Shown here one piece after another: positions 33,331 through 45,344 of a DNA stretch of 64,000 nucleotides. The notes under the pieces are model-generated. The model made no database searches. It had not been told where the DNA came from and worked only from the letters and a program-made list of their open reading frames with translations. Source of the stretch: Xenopus tropicalis. Taxonomy: Eukaryota > Chordata > Amphibia > Anura > Pipidae. The position numbers and the translations under genes are program-made. Where the stretch lies: the NCBI RefSeq assembly GCF_000004195.4, contig NC_030681.2, positions 136,307,506 through 136,371,505 on the forward strand, written 5' to 3'. How positions within the stretch are numbered: the first letter of the stretch is position 1; each line of letters starts with the position of its first letter.

Positions 33331-34422
33331 GAAGTCATTATCCTGAACCTGTTATCCAGAAAGCCCCAAATTATGGAAATACCATATCCTATACCTATCC
33401 TCCATTTTAATCAAATAATTCATTTTTTTTTAATTGCTTGCCTTTTTCTCAGTAATAATAAAACCGTACCTTTTACAGGTATGGGACCAGAATGCTCCTG
33501 GACCTGGGTATTTTTTTTTGGATAAGGGATCTTTCAATAATTTGGATCTCCATTCCTTAAGTCTACTAATAAATCATTTAAACATTAATTAACCCCAATA
33601 GGATATATTTGCTTCCAATAAGGATTCATTATATCTTAGTTGGGATCAAGTACAGGTACTGTTTTATTATTACAGAGAAAAGGGAATCATTTAACCATTA
33701 AATAAACCCAATAGGGCTGTTCTGCCCCAATAAGGGGTAATTATATCTTAGTTGGGATCAAGTACAGGTACTGTTTTATTATTACAGAGAAAAGGGAATC
33801 ATTTAACCATTAAATAAACCCAATAGGGCTGTTCTGCCCCCAATAAGGGGTAATTATATCTTAGTTGGGATCAAGTACAGGTACTGTTTTATTATTACAG
33901 AGAAAAGGGAATCATTTAACCATTAAATAAACCCAATAGGGCTGTTCTGCCCCCAATAAGGGGTAATTATATCTTAGTTGGGATCAATTACAGGTACTGT
34001 TTTATTATTACAGAGAAAAGGGAATCATTTAACCATTAAATAAACCCAATAGGGCTGTTCTGCCCCCAATAAGGGGTAATTATATCTTAGTTGGGATCAA
34101 GTACAGGTACTGTTTTATTATTACAGAGAAAAAAGAAATCATGTTTAAAAATTATGATTATTTGCTTATAACAGAGTCTATGGGAGATGGCTTTCCCTTA
34201 ATTCTGAACTTTCTGGATAATGGGTTTCCGAATAACAGATCCCATACCTGTACTTGATCCTAACTAAGATATAACTAATCCTTATTGGGTTAAAAACAAT
34301 CCTATTAAGTTAAATAAATGTTTAAATTATTTTAGCTTTTTTTTTACTTTATGTATGGAGATCCACATAACAAAAAGAAACCCCTTATCCAGGTCCTGAG
34401 CATTCTGAGTGTCTCATACCTG
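33331..34422 (-). mobile_element. TA-flanked MITE (reverse) split by an array-bearing copy
   Basis: The left part 33331-33475 (TTATCCAGAAAGCCCC...AAACCGTACCTTTTA) and right part 34251-34422 (TACTTGATCCTAACTAAG...GTCTCATACCTG) together make one reverse-oriented copy. It is broken at an internal TA by 33476-34250. Confidence 0.8.
33476..34250 (+). mobile_element. TA-flanked MITE with 113-bp array (locus 3), inserted in another copy
   Basis: Starts CAGGTATGGGACC and ends GATCCCATACCTG, with TA at 33474-33475 and 34251-34252. Units start at 33689, 33801, 33914 and 34027. Confidence 0.9.
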
Positions 34423-34500
34423 CAATAGTAAGTAAAAGGAACATTAACCCTTGACCTTGGTCCTTGCAACTTGTGCCACTAACGCCAATGCAGTAAAGAG

Positions 34501-34663
34501 TAGCGCTGAACAAAATGCTTTGCCAGGTTTTGCCACAAAAAAAACCTATGGATTTAAAAGGGTACAAAAAAAGCCAAGCAGTATGGAAACAGTCGCTGCC
34601 AAAAAAAGTCATTGACTTCAATGCATTTTGTAAATTTTTGTGGGACAGATTTGCTCATCGCTA
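34501..34663. mobile_element. hAT-type MITE variant (TAGCGATG ends)
   Basis: The ends are TAGCGCTGAACAAAATG and the inverse of TAGCGATGAGCAAATC. The flanks GTAAAGAG and GTGAAGAG agree at 7 of 8 positions. Short 163-bp derivative. Confidence 0.75.
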
Positions 34664-34671
34664 GTGAAGAG

Positions 34672-36251
34672 TTTCTCCATTATACTATAGGAATTTAGCT
34701 GTAGTATTAGTATTGTTAGGGAAAAAGCTATTCCCTTATATTGCCCATTCCAATATCTAGCACCAGTTCTACCAATGCTCCCTAACCTGCACATCTGTAT
34801 GACATGTAAAATAGGGGGCAAGTAGAGGGTGGGGCACCTATGTGGGTATCCCTGCCTGACCCTCGTGAATACAGAACTGCTGGATGCAGGTAAATGCAAT
34901 GGGAAAGTGGTAGATTTATGTAAGAACTTATAAGGTTCCTGTGCCCAAAAGTAAATAGGACCCAGTGTCAGCTGAAAGGGGCAGGTATTGCATGGGCAGG
35001 TTGGGGTTGTGTAGTGGGTAGTACAACATCCAGGGCCTTGCCAATGATTGATCCACACAGGGATCAGAGATCTCTCGGCACAATTTATTAGTAGTGCAAT
35101 GCAAGTGCAAAAACCATGGTCAATTGTTGATGTTTTATTCACTGTGTGCCCTTCCCTGCACATAGTAAATGACTTCTTAAGAGTATTGCCCGAGACACAT
35201 GAGGCCCTTATGATGGGGAATTCCAATATTTGCACATTTCAGCAGCTATACTACATCTATAGGCCATTGCTGGAGATGGTCCCCAATAGCTAGTTATCTA
35301 GTAGGTGGCACCGTGATAGGTTTGGGTACATCCTATTGCAAACAAATCCTAGCATGGAGGCAGTTGTGATGATAGTATGCTCTAATGTTGTACAGCAACC
35401 CATAGCAAGGTAGATCAGTCAGGGTAAGACTGAAGTTTCTTTATCAATTCCGTTAAATGATAGAAGAATAGAGAGATAGAGACGGCAATGCATTCACACA
35501 AGAACATGCATAGGAAGGAAAGAGCTCACTAAATCACCTAACTGGCATGACAAGACAGCTGCTTAAATAGTGGGAGAAGTTTACTTTTCATTTAGCAATG
35601 TTCAAAGCCGAACATAAGAAAACTTTGCAAACTGATCCTCCACCTAATGAAGCGTCCATTCCCTCAGGCTGGCTTCTCAGTCATTTGTTTAGGAATCCCC
35701 ATCTGAATTGTCAGCTCAGATTACAAGGTCGTGTGACACTGGGTACACTTCATAAAAAGCACCACCACAATGTGGGAAGCATCAGTTTAGCTTGACTGAG
35801 TTAGAAAGCAGATCAGAGCACAGTGACAGATAGGATAAAGAGGGAGGGACAGCCAACCAGAAAGAAAAAGAGAAAAAGTAGAGAAGAAAAAAAGAATAAT
35901 TCATGGAAGGGCATATGGAGAGGGAGGAGAAGGCAAATGTTGGTGTCTGCTCTGCATGAAAGAGAATAAGTGAGAAGCCTAAACAAAGGGTTTTTGAAAC
36001 TTTCAATGCAAACAAAACTCCATTTTTCAAAAGTATCACATTGGAAACTACTTGCACCTGTACATTATAATTTACTGTATAAACATCCTGAATGCTAAAT
36101 GTGAACCTATGGAGAACCCTTGGTAGAAATAAGGTTAGACAGAGTTGGACAGCGGTTGGAACAGCAATGAACATGCACCATCTGGGACATTACAACTTCA
36201 GCTGCTATGGATCTCTTACCCTAATCTAGTTTTACATAACCTCTCTGTGCT
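34672..36251. other. No confirmed gene; possible old repeat 34690-35150
   Basis: The words GTGCAATGCAAGTGCAAAAACCATGG and CTGGATGCAGG are echoed near 40490-40670, hinting at an old MITE family. 35815-35945 is purine-rich (AAAGAAAAAGAGAAAAAG). No gene. Confidence 0.35.
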
Positions 36252-37912
36252 GATAAAGCAGAAAAAGCAGAAATTTTGAACTCTTATTTTTCATCTGTCT
36301 ATACATCTGAGGATCCAGATAATGAAGGCTTCCCTTTTAATATGCCCAGTTATAGTAATTTAGCTACTGGCGCATGGGTCACTGAGGAGGAAATTCAAAA
36401 GAGACTTGAACATGTAAAAGTAAACAAAGGTCCAGGGCCGGATGGGATTTATCCCAGGGTATTAAATGAGCTGAGCGCTGTGATTGCCAAGCCTCTTCAC
36501 ATAATTTTTCAGGATTCGTTGAGGTTTGGCATGGTGCCGAGAGACTGGCGGATTGCTAATGTGGTGCCATTATTTAAAAAGGGATCTCGTTCTCAGCCTG
36601 AAAACTATAGGCCTGTTAGTCTGACATCAGTAGTAGGAAAGCTTCTGGAAGGGGTAATAAGGGATAGGATAGTTGAATACATTGCAGTTCACAATACTAT
36701 TAGTTTGTGCCAGCATGGTTTTTTGCGTAACAGATCTTGCCAGACTAATTTAGTTGCCTTTTATGAGGAGGTGAGTAGGAACCTTGATGCTGGAATGGCA
36801 GTTGATCTCATCTACTTAGATTTTGCTAAAGCGTTTGATACAGTACCTCACAGAAGGTTAATGATCAAATTGAGGAATATTGGCCTAGAACATAATATTT
36901 GTAATTGGATAGAAAACTGGCTGAAGGATAGAGTACAAAGAGTGGTGGTAAATGGAACATTTTCTAATTGGGCCAGTGTGGTTAGTGGAGTACCGCAGGG
37001 GTCAGTCCTTGGGCCTTTGCTTTTTAACTTGTTTATTAATGCCCTGGAGGTGGGCATAGAGAGTACTGTTTCTATTTTTGCTGATGACACTAAATTGTGC
37101 AAAACTATAAGTTCCATGCAGGATGCTGCCGCTTTGCAGATAGATTTGACAAAATTGGAAAACTGGGCAGCAAACTGGAAAATGAGGTTCAATGTTGACA
37201 AGTGCAAAGTTATGCACTTTGGTAGAAATAATATAAACGCAAACTATCTACTGAATGGTAGTGTGTTGGGGGTTTCCTTAATGGAGAAGGATCTAGGGGT
37301 TTTTGTAGATCACAAGTTGTCTAATTCCAGGCAGTGTCATTCTGTGGCTACTACAGCAAATAAAGTGCTGTCTTGTATAAAAAAGGGCATTGACTCAAGG
37401 GATGAGAACATATTTTTGCCTCTTTATAGGTCCCTGGTAAGGCCTCACCTTGAGTATGCAGTGCAGTTTTGGGCTCCAGTCCTTAAGAAGGATATTAATG
37501 AGCTGGAGAGAGTGCAGAGACTGCAACTAAACTGGTAAAGGGGATGGACGATTTAAGCTATGAGGTTAGACTGTCAGGGTTGGGGTTGTTTTCTCTGGAA
37601 AAGAGGCGCTTGCGAGGGGACATGATTACTCTGTACAAGTACATTAGAGGGGATTATAGGCAGTTGGGGGATGTTCTTTTTTCCCATAAAAACAATCAGC
37701 GCACCAGAGGCCCCCCCTATAGATTAGAGGAACAGAGCTTCCATCTGAAGCAGCGTAGGTGGTTTTTCACGGTGAGGGCAGTGAGGTTGTGGAATGCCCT
37801 TCCTAGTGATGTGGTAATGGCAGATTCTGTTAATGCCTATAAGAGGGGCCTGGATGAGTTTTTGAACAATCAGAATATCCAAGGCTATTGTGATACTAAT
37901 ATCTACAGTTAG
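36252..37912 (+). pseudogene. CR1 ORF2 fragment: reverse transcriptase and C-terminal domain
   Basis: Encodes RNA-dependent DNA polymerase for target-primed reverse transcription, here truncated and broken. The first open segment (36276-37538) carries RT landmarks in order: GPDGIYP, DWRIANVVPLFKKG, NYRPVSLTS, LIYLDFAKAFDTVPH, SGVPQGSVLGPLLF and the catalytic FADD near residue 267, then WKMRFNVDKCKVMHFG and LEYAVQFWAP. A frameshift near 37520 ends it. The second segment (37544-37912) continues with GMDDLSYEVR, LEKRRLRGDMI, RGPPYRLEEQSFHLK and the end of the ORF. The reading is otherwise well preserved, suggesting a fairly recent copy. Confidence 0.92.
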
Positions 37913-38062
37913 TATTACTGGTTGTATATATATAGTTTATGTATGTGAGTGTACAGATTGGTTAGTATAGGTTGTGTGCTGGGTTTACTCGGTTGGGTTG
38001 AACTTGATGGACAATGGTCTTTTTTCAACCCTATGTAACTATGTAACTATGTAAAAGCAATA
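36252..38062 (+). mobile_element. CR1-type LINE, 5'-truncated
   Basis: Starts inside ORF2, upstream of the reverse transcriptase, and runs through the ORF end (37912) and a short 3' UTR with GGTTGAACTTGATGGACAATGG. It finishes with three copies of the octamer CTATGTAA (38031-38054), the style of CR1 ends. The endonuclease and ORF1 are missing. No target duplication is seen, as usual for CR1. Confidence 0.92.
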
Positions 38063-38099
38063 CCCTGTGCCACACCTCTCACAACTCTGCTCTTACCCA

Positions 38100-38300
38100 T
38101 TCCCACACCTTGTGTCTCAACCCTTTCTCCCTATAGATTGTAAGCTCTTTTGGGCAGGGTTCTCTTCACCTCTTGTATCGGTTATTGATTGCTTTATATG
38201 TTACTCTGTATGTCCAATGTATGTAACCCACTTATTGTACAGCGCCGCGGAATATGTTGGGGCTTTATAAATAAATGTTAATTATAATAATAATAAGGTC
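38100..38300 (+). mobile_element. L2-tail SINE-like element
   Basis: AGATTGTAAGCTCTTTTGGGC, TTGTACAGCGCCGCGGAATATG and TTTATAAATAAATGTTAATTATAATAATAATAA, as in 19945-20127. Sits immediately after the CR1 tail. Confidence 0.8.
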
Positions 38301-39249
38301 ATCCCACTGCCTCTATTGTGCTGCCATTAATGAACTCTCAGAATTCCTGTGGCAGGGATATTGCATACAGTACATACAGAAACTTTTCTTTTCTATTCTT
38401 GGTTTCCTATAGGCAATTCACTGCTTTGAAGCATTGTGGAACCTTGACCTGATGTTACATAAGAGTGTGGGGTGCACCTAGGCCAACACTATCCAAAGAA
38501 AACACCAGGTGCATCAGGGTCACGAGTCTGGACACAGGATAACAGCTGTTGGGGGGTTTGTATGGGGTTTAAGAGGTTAAACCTTTAATTTCAAGCAAAG
38601 AGTTCTGAAAATAAATATATTTTTGGTTAAGAACAGGATATGTGTGTAAATGGACCACTGGTATTTTAGTCGCTTTATTACAATATGAAATTAATGGCTT
38701 TAAAAAGATCTATAGGGGGATATATCCCTACCAGACATTCTGGTGTGTTTTTTTTTACTTTCACCTTAATGGGCAGGTGAAAAATATAACTTCATTAAAT
38801 AAAAGGATTACAGCTGATAATATTACTATACCAAAAGTATTTCATTATTTTGCCTATTAAAATGATTTGAATAAAAGTATTGGCTTTATTTTCTTTTGTT
38901 TATAACTGCGCTATTTGCTGCTCGCTGTACATCAGTGCGTTCCCTATTTCTCTATGAAGTGGGCGACGCGCTGACACACTATATGTATTTGGGCCGGATT
39001 ATATCAAAATGATGATGTCATACACATCTGGCTGTGGAACCCATAGGCAAGCAGGGGGCCATAAAATACTTTGGAGGGCCACATCTGGACTACAGGCCTC
39101 CAGTTGGATATTTATGAGCTACTAGAATCCAAAGGGGCATGAGTTCCTGTGTACAGCTGCTCTATGGAATAATATTTCCTACACTGATCACAGACTGCTT
39201 CATTAATGCCAGTATCCACTATTGGGTTTGTTAGAAATAGAATCCCATT
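38301..39249. other. No supported feature
   Basis: Unique AT-rich sequence. Confidence 0.35.
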
Positions 39250-39542
39250 CAAAGCATTATTTAATATCATTTATTGTTATTTATATAGAGCTGACACATT
39301 TCTGCAGCACTTCACAGAGATCATACATTGCCCTAGTGGAGCTTACAATCTATGGTCTCTATCATATTCACTTTGGTCAATTTAATCAGAAGCCAATTAA
39401 CCTGCCTGTATGTGGAGTGTGGGAGCAAACAGAGTAGCTGGAAAACATAGAAACTCCTTGCAGAGAGTAACCTGGCAGAGATTGAACTCAGGACCACGGT
39501 GCTGCAAGGCAGAAGTGCTACTCATTGAGCCGCCCTGTTGCT
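39250..39542 (-). mobile_element. tRNA-derived SINE
   Basis: On the minus strand the head carries an A-box-like GGCTCAATGAGTAGC and a B-box-like GAGTTCAATCTCTGCC with TGCCTTGCAGCACCG between. Then follow a body (TTTGCTCCCACACTCC, GTTAATTGGCTTCTG) and the tail TTGTAAGCTCCACTAGGGC...CTATATAAATAACAATAAATG. The order is the classic tRNA head, body and L2-like tail. Confidence 0.85.
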
Positions 39543-41279
39543 TGTTTTATTTCCTTTATAATTATTCTTCTGACATGATAGGCTTATCTGCTGTTATTCC
39601 ACTACTCCACCTGCCAGACCTGGCATCCATCACCAGCAGTATCAAGGCTGACAGAGTGGTATGGAAATGACTATTGCTTAAAGTGGTGGATTGAATTCTC
39701 AGAATTTTCACCCTTCCTTGACAAATCACCTGCACATCCAGGAAAGGACACTGCTTCAGGCCATTACAGGGGTCGGGTCACATTGGTCACAGTAATGACT
39801 CTTCCTCCACTTCCAACATCACAGCCCTGCCTTCACTTCTCTAGCCCTGTAAGGAAAGGCTATGCCAAACCTGAGATGGTTTCTGTATCATTGTCTGGCT
39901 TCAGTGATGTCTCTTTAGCAGCACCACTGCCTGTGATCTCTAAAACATTTTGTGTGGGTTGAATAACGTTGCACTACAGCAGTGAATCTGTGTTTGTCCT
40001 TCAGTCCTCTTTACTTATTTTTACTGATATGTAGAGTTGCCACCTGGCCAGTATTTTAAGATTCAAATTGGTATTGGCTAATTTAAACCCCTGGACCACC
40101 CACTTAAGCACCCAATCCACCACAGTCTCTTCCCCAATCTGTCCATACTATGTCTGCAAGATGCCAAAGATCTGCCCCTGTTGCCATTCCACTTCTTTGC
40201 ATCGCTGTCTCATCCCTTTTACATTGTAGACCTTTTATTGATGCCCCAAACCTGCTCTGCCAGCTGGTAAATACATTTTAAAAAAAAGCAACCAAAACCC
40301 TAAGGCACAAGTGCAGAAGTGAGCGCCTTAGTGCTCATCTAACAAGCACTTGCGCCCCAGGGAATACTGATCTCTGCACCAAGTGGCAGATCAAAAATCT
40401 GATGTTTAGTGTAAGAGCAGTGTCAGGAGGAGCAGCAGCAGCTAAATCTGAGTCATGTGCAAGTTATGGGGTGAGTAGGTAGTGGGTGGGCAAATGCCTA
40501 TGAGCACCCCCCTGCCTGTCCCTTTTGAATCAAGCGCAACCTAATGCAGGTAGCATTGGATCCAAGGGGAATGCTGTGGGTCTGTGCACTCTGAAAAGGA
40601 ATGCAGAACACTGTAGCAAATTAACCAATGCTTTTAACTCAATGTGCAAGTGCAAAAAAAATGGCCAATTGCTGACTTAGGAACAGAGGATTGGAAAGTA
40701 GGGAATGAGGAGGAACTGAAGTACAGACTGGCAAGCACTGGAAACAGACAGGGCTATAAGGCTGGCAAGGCTGGTACAAGGTAACTGGCAAAGCTGATGG
40801 CGATGCACAAAAGGTTAAAGCAAAATTTACTGTTAAAGTCCAGGTACAGTTCAGCATTCATAAACTGTCAGGAATCAGGTAAAAAGTCCTAAGCAGCAAG
40901 TTCAGAGCAGAAAAATGTACCTCCCAAGCCAAGCAGAGTCGATCTAAGTTCAGGCAATCAGCATGTCGTGGTGCCGGCACATCATTGCCCATGCCAGAGG
41001 GTTCTGAGGCATCATTGCCCACGTCTGTAACTCCAGCACCACCAAAATCCTGGCACCATGTCACTCAACTTACAGCTCAAACAGACCTTCCTCATCAAAT
41101 GAAACACCTTCATTGCCCTCTTTCCTTTTATTTCCATATTTCTAAAGCTGCAAGAAAAAGTGCAAAAGGGTGTAGGCACAGCAACGTCATTATACTGTAA
41201 TTGCTCCCTTGTCTGGAGCCTTACAACATAAAAAGAACTAAGTTATTTAATTTCCTCCTACAGCTTTGTTTAATATTAT
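39543..41279. other. Mostly unclassified; possible repeat 40300-40680
   Basis: 40300-40680 contains AAGCACTTGCGCCCC and GTGCAAGTGCAAAAAAAATGGCC, similar in texture to 34840-35130. Otherwise nothing supported. Confidence 0.3.
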
Positions 41280-41960
41280 TTCATACAATTATAGTTGGTT
41301 GTAATCTCCCCACATCTTCTGAAGAGTTTGATTTAATTTGCAGCGAGCATGTTTTATAGTGCATGACAGCCGCTTCCTTCCTTCTCCTCTGCCGTCAGGC
41401 AACTTCCAACCGTCCATATCCCCCTTGCACTGAGCACGTAGCCACTGAACTTTAGGCCTGAAGATAAAATAAATAGGGTACTTTCATAGCTCAGGAAGTC
41501 GCTTTAACTACCAAGTAGATTTTCAGTTACCTAATAGCCCAAATGTGAACTTAATTATACCCTTCATCACTCGGGTTATGAATAAAAAGTTTGGGCTTTT
41601 GATGTGGAATTAAGCGATTCTTTCTTCAAACCATCCCACCAAGATACAATATTAGTAACAGTAATTAGTGGTTAGCGCGCTGTAGTAATGGATACGAAGA
41701 ATGTCAGATTTTAAAAAAAGGCACTGACTCGGAACATTACTTGCAAATTTCATTGACTCACACATCACAAGTTTAGCTCTTAAATCAGCAGGATGACCTT
41801 TTTTAGTGTGCAAAATTGCCCTGCAGTGTTATTCTATGGCATATTAAGCAACAATGTAGCAGTTCAGTTAGAAAATCCTTTATCTATAATAGAGGTACAG
41901 TACGGCAACAGACAGAAATAAAGCAATTTAAGATATGCATGTGGAAATGACATACATGCA
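41280..41960. other. Unique, candidate conserved non-coding block
   Basis: Complex repeat-free text with words such as GCATGACAGCCGCTTCC, ATCACTCGGGTTATGAATAAAAAG and GTGGTTAGCGCGCTG. No reading frame. Conservation is only a guess from texture. Confidence 0.3.
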
Positions 41961-42779
41961 CTCAGTGCTTTTGCATTCTATGCAGACAGCTGCTTGCCTC
42001 CATAGAGGTTGGCTGTGCTGTCGTTGCTGGTATGTGTGCCATTTGGGAATACTGCAGGGGCCTAGTAAATAAGGCCGGGGGATTGTCCTGTTTGTGGGCA
42101 CAGTTGAAATACCAGATACCAGGTGCCAGTGTTTGGAACCAGACTCTGCACATTCTTATGGTGCATATGACCGGGCTCTGCAACTCTTATGCAATCTGTG
42201 ACCTTGACAATCATAAAATGTGTGTTGGTTTCTAATACCAAAACTAATCGGGTAGGAGGGACTGAGAGGGGACATACTTGAAACTATAGAGGAAACAGAC
42301 CCCATTGTGCAGGCCCCCTGGTAGGCAGTGGCCTCGAGTATCTCAGGCAGCGTTATTTCATGTTGCCACTGGAATGTATCCAGACATTTCAGGGCTATCT
42401 TCTGATCATGGAGGAGGTCATCTGCTACTTTTTATAGACAGAACATTGGGCCCTGCCAGTCTTTATGACACATCAGTGCAACCAAATGCATAAAATCTTT
42501 CAGGAACCTTTCATATCCAGTAGGTGGTCAGTTGTTTTGAAAAAAACAGAGCAATGATGATCCCCCTACCTAACATAATCCCACCTATGTATCTGAACAA
42601 TTAGATTGTGCAGTTTCATCGTATCAGGGTAAATACACAGCATTGAGGCAAAGGATAATATATACCTTAAGGCTTTTAAAGATGCTGAGCTTTATTCTGA
42701 AGTCACAGGCCTGCCTATAGTATGGGAGAACTACCCAGAGTATTTTAGTAGGAGAAAACATATACCCAACTGTTTCAAG

Positions 42780-42834
42780 GGTATACATAAGTAGCACTAT
42801 ATAAATACAACTATACATACATACATACATACAT
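42780..42834 (+). repeat. LINE/SINE tail remnant plus CATA microsatellite
   Basis: TAAGTAGCACTATATAAATAC followed by (ACAT)n; the same end as the L2-type LINE at 4308. Confidence 0.6.
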
Positions 42835-43396
42835 GAGCTTGGCTCTGTGGTGCATTTGCCTGCTGATGCTTAGTACATAGCAGCGTACCTATGTGCCCAG
42901 TGACACTGTTGCATTACACAAAGTTGGAGAACTACTCAGCAGCAAAGAGTGGCAAAACACAAAAGGGTTCATTTATGTCCACAGATGCAATGGGCAACCT
43001 ATGCTTTTCCTTGCAATGAGCTACTTTTAAACCACTTTCATTAAAGGCATTTGTTTTCATTGAAAACATTAAAGGCATTTGGGTCAAAATGTGCTTTGTG
43101 CACTTGTGTTAAGTTGCTCTCAGCACCAATCAGTCCTTCCTGCCTTCTGCATTGAGCTCTGCTGCACCTTTTGAAAACTGCCATCATCTCCTGACCAGGT
43201 GGTAGCTCCGGAATTCCCTCAGCGCCCTGTGTCAATAGATAAATTGGGCACAGACATTATTTGCACAGCGAACACCTGAACTGATGTGGGCAAACACTGA
43301 AACTGACGCCAGGCAAACTGTTAAAGTATTTGGTGCAATTCCATCTGATTTATAGCAACTTACACCAATGGAGAGCTTATGAGTCAGACACAGCAC
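42835..43396. other. No confirmed feature
   Basis: Contains CCTGTGTCAATAGATAAATTGGGC near 43226, echoing the inverted repeat at 8063-8168. Probably diverged MITE sequence. Confidence 0.3.
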
Positions 43397-43520
43397 AATT
43401 GCATCCAATTCAACGGCCATATTGTGCACGCAATGATCCATGAATTGTGGGAGAAACTGGTGGTTGAAAAAAACAAGACCATTGCATCCAAAATTGCACT
43501 TTGATCACTGCATCAGGGTA
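43397..43520. repeat. Dispersed repeat (GTTGCATCCGAT family), copy 2
   Basis: ACAATTGCATCCAATTC, TGAATTGTGGGAG and ATCCAAAATTGCACTTTG match the order seen at 8513-8660 and 46970-47110. Confidence 0.5.
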
Positions 43521-43532
43521 AATGAATGCACC

Positions 43533-43979
43533 CTAAAGCATGTACCTAGGGTTATAAAAGTTCTTAGTTTCAATCTGTAATCCGTTTACTCCCAAATTTA
43601 CAGGCCGGCCCATTTGACCAATTACATTGTACCATTTCACAGTACTGCAAAAGCTGCAGACTGAAGCTGTTGGCCTCAGAAGACTCCAGTCAAGAGAAGG
43701 TAAGAAGGGGATGACAGTTAGCAAAAGTAGAAAGCTGAATAGATTGCCAGCTAAAGCTACATTTTTAGAATTATAGAGTCCAGCTTTCAGTTCCAACATT
43801 TTCATTGCATCTTGCCTTTGCATTGTCATTCTACAAAGTTCAAGTTCCATCTCTTTGGTGTCATTAGCCCAGAGACTCGTTGGTTTTCCCATGGTCAGAT
43901 AGTTTCCCATAGTGGGCCTGGAAAAAATGTTGATATCTTTTAAAGATTTCTCATCAAATTTCTCAGTCAACACCAGCAA
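43533..43979 (-). other. Unidentified open segment with strong 3' splice-site look-alike
   Basis: Open for about 148 codons on the minus strand. A pyrimidine-rich CAACATTTTTTCCAG precedes G at 43917, an excellent acceptor match. The translation just after it is charged and helix-like (TKEMELELCRMTMQRQDAM KMLELK in part), then becomes hydrophobic (LFSFLLLLTVIPFLP) and low in coding character. It could be an exon of about 100-170 bp with an unrecognised donor, a transposon-gene remnant, or chance. No family recognised. Confidence 0.25.
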
Positions 43980-44035
43980 CCTCAGCTACACTATACTGTA
44001 TATACATTGTATATATCAAAGAGTGTGTAACCTGC

Positions 44036-44110
44036 ATTATTATAATTCATTTATATAGTGCTGACATTTGACATAGTACTTTAAAGGGATTGATAATAAT
44101 TCCCACCAGT
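44036..44110 (-). repeat. SINE/LINE tail remnant
   Basis: ATTCATTTATATAGTGCTGACATTTGAC resembles the antisense tail of the SINE at 39250. Confidence 0.5.
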
Positions 44111-44584
44111 TCGTGCCCCATCTGATATTGTAAGGGAATAATGTAATAAAAGTCACCAAATCTAGAAACCAATTGCAACTAATTCAATGTTTGCTACTCG
44201 CTGATTCAGCTGTGCACTAAGTGCAGGGGGTGTCTGTTCAAAACGGAATCAAGATCAGAACTAGGAAATACTTGATGTCTATGGGGCAGATTTATTTAGG
44301 GTCAGAAAACAATTTTTTACTTTTCACATTTTATCACCAATGAAAAAATGTGTCTTTAGTGTGAAAAAATGTATTTGCATTGTAATAAATGCTCAGAGGA
44401 GATTCCTGAATTCATGGTAATAATCAGCCCTTATGTACAGCCATGCAGCACGCATATAAACATATCGCTAATTAGCCATTAGGGTGTGAATTCAATATGT
44501 AGCTGGTATTAAAGGGATAAGGTGGCAGCCCTGGTTTTCTATAAAGCAGAAGGCTAAGGGTTCCTATAAACGGAATATTTTCAA

Positions 44585-44762
44585 AGAGGATAATTATTGT
44601 TTTTATTGAACTGCAGGGTTTAGCCACAGGCCCTGTGCTTTTCAGCTTATTGATTAATGATTAGGAAGTCGGATGGCAAAGTATCTGTCAGTATATAAGG
44701 TACTAGTGTGGGGTAATAAATACAGTACAAGATATGGATTTTCAGTGGAATTAGAATAAACT
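44585..44762 (+). pseudogene. Decayed CR1 reverse transcriptase fragment
   Basis: Reading GCAGGGTTTAGCCACAGGCC onward gives PQGLATGPVLFSLLIND, the RT PQG..GP.LF block, followed by degraded text that includes VINTVQD-like codons. Stops and frameshifts break it. It directly abuts the MITE at 44769. Confidence 0.6.
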
Positions 44763-44768
44763 GAAATA

Positions 44769-45053
44769 CAGGTGTGGGATCCGTTAATAGGAAACCCGTT
44801 ATCCAGAAAGTTCAGAATTACGGGAAGACCATGTCCCATAGATCCCATTATTCCATTATCTCTGTAATAGTAAAACAGGACCTTGTACCAGCTACGATAT
44901 AATTAATCCTTATTGGAGGCAAAACAATCCAATTGGGTTTAATTACTGTTTAAATGATTTTCCAGTAGACTTAAGAAGATGCAAATTATGGAAAGACCCC
45001 TTATCCAGAAAACCCCAGGTCCCGAGCATTCTGGATAACAAGTTCCTTACCTG
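44769..45053 (-). mobile_element. TA-flanked MITE, monomeric copy
   Basis: Starts CAGGTGTGGGATCC after TA, ends CAAGTTCCTTACCTG. One internal unit only (AACCAGTGGGTTTAATT-type region; CTACGATATAATTAATCC). Diverged from the array-bearing copies. Confidence 0.8.
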
Positions 45054-45344
45054 TTATTTAATGTTCAGTAAAGCAGGTTTGACAGTGCCCAAGATCAAGT
45101 CCGCACAATCTTACACTGCATGTGGATTGCTTAGTGATAAATTGAAATTGACAAGTTCTTCTATGTTATATATTGCTATGTTAATGTTTATGATTACTAT
45201 TGCCTAAATGATTATTAAAGTAGTATAGTGAATATATTTGTATGTGTTTTTGTGTTAAAAGAAGAGTGCTACTGAGTTGTTGGGAAAGAGGTGCATGCAT
45301 TCTAACACTGATCATCATATCTGACCACTGATAACCAATTATAA

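Noticed and set aside
34618..35235. 205-codon minus-strand open frame
   Set aside because: Its distal end lies in a hAT-type MITE, it has no recognised motifs, and composition is unlike coding DNA.
35782..36174. 130-codon minus-strand frame with a hydrophobic stretch
   Set aside because: The Phe/Leu/Ser-rich part is the antisense of a purine-rich tract at 35815-35945.
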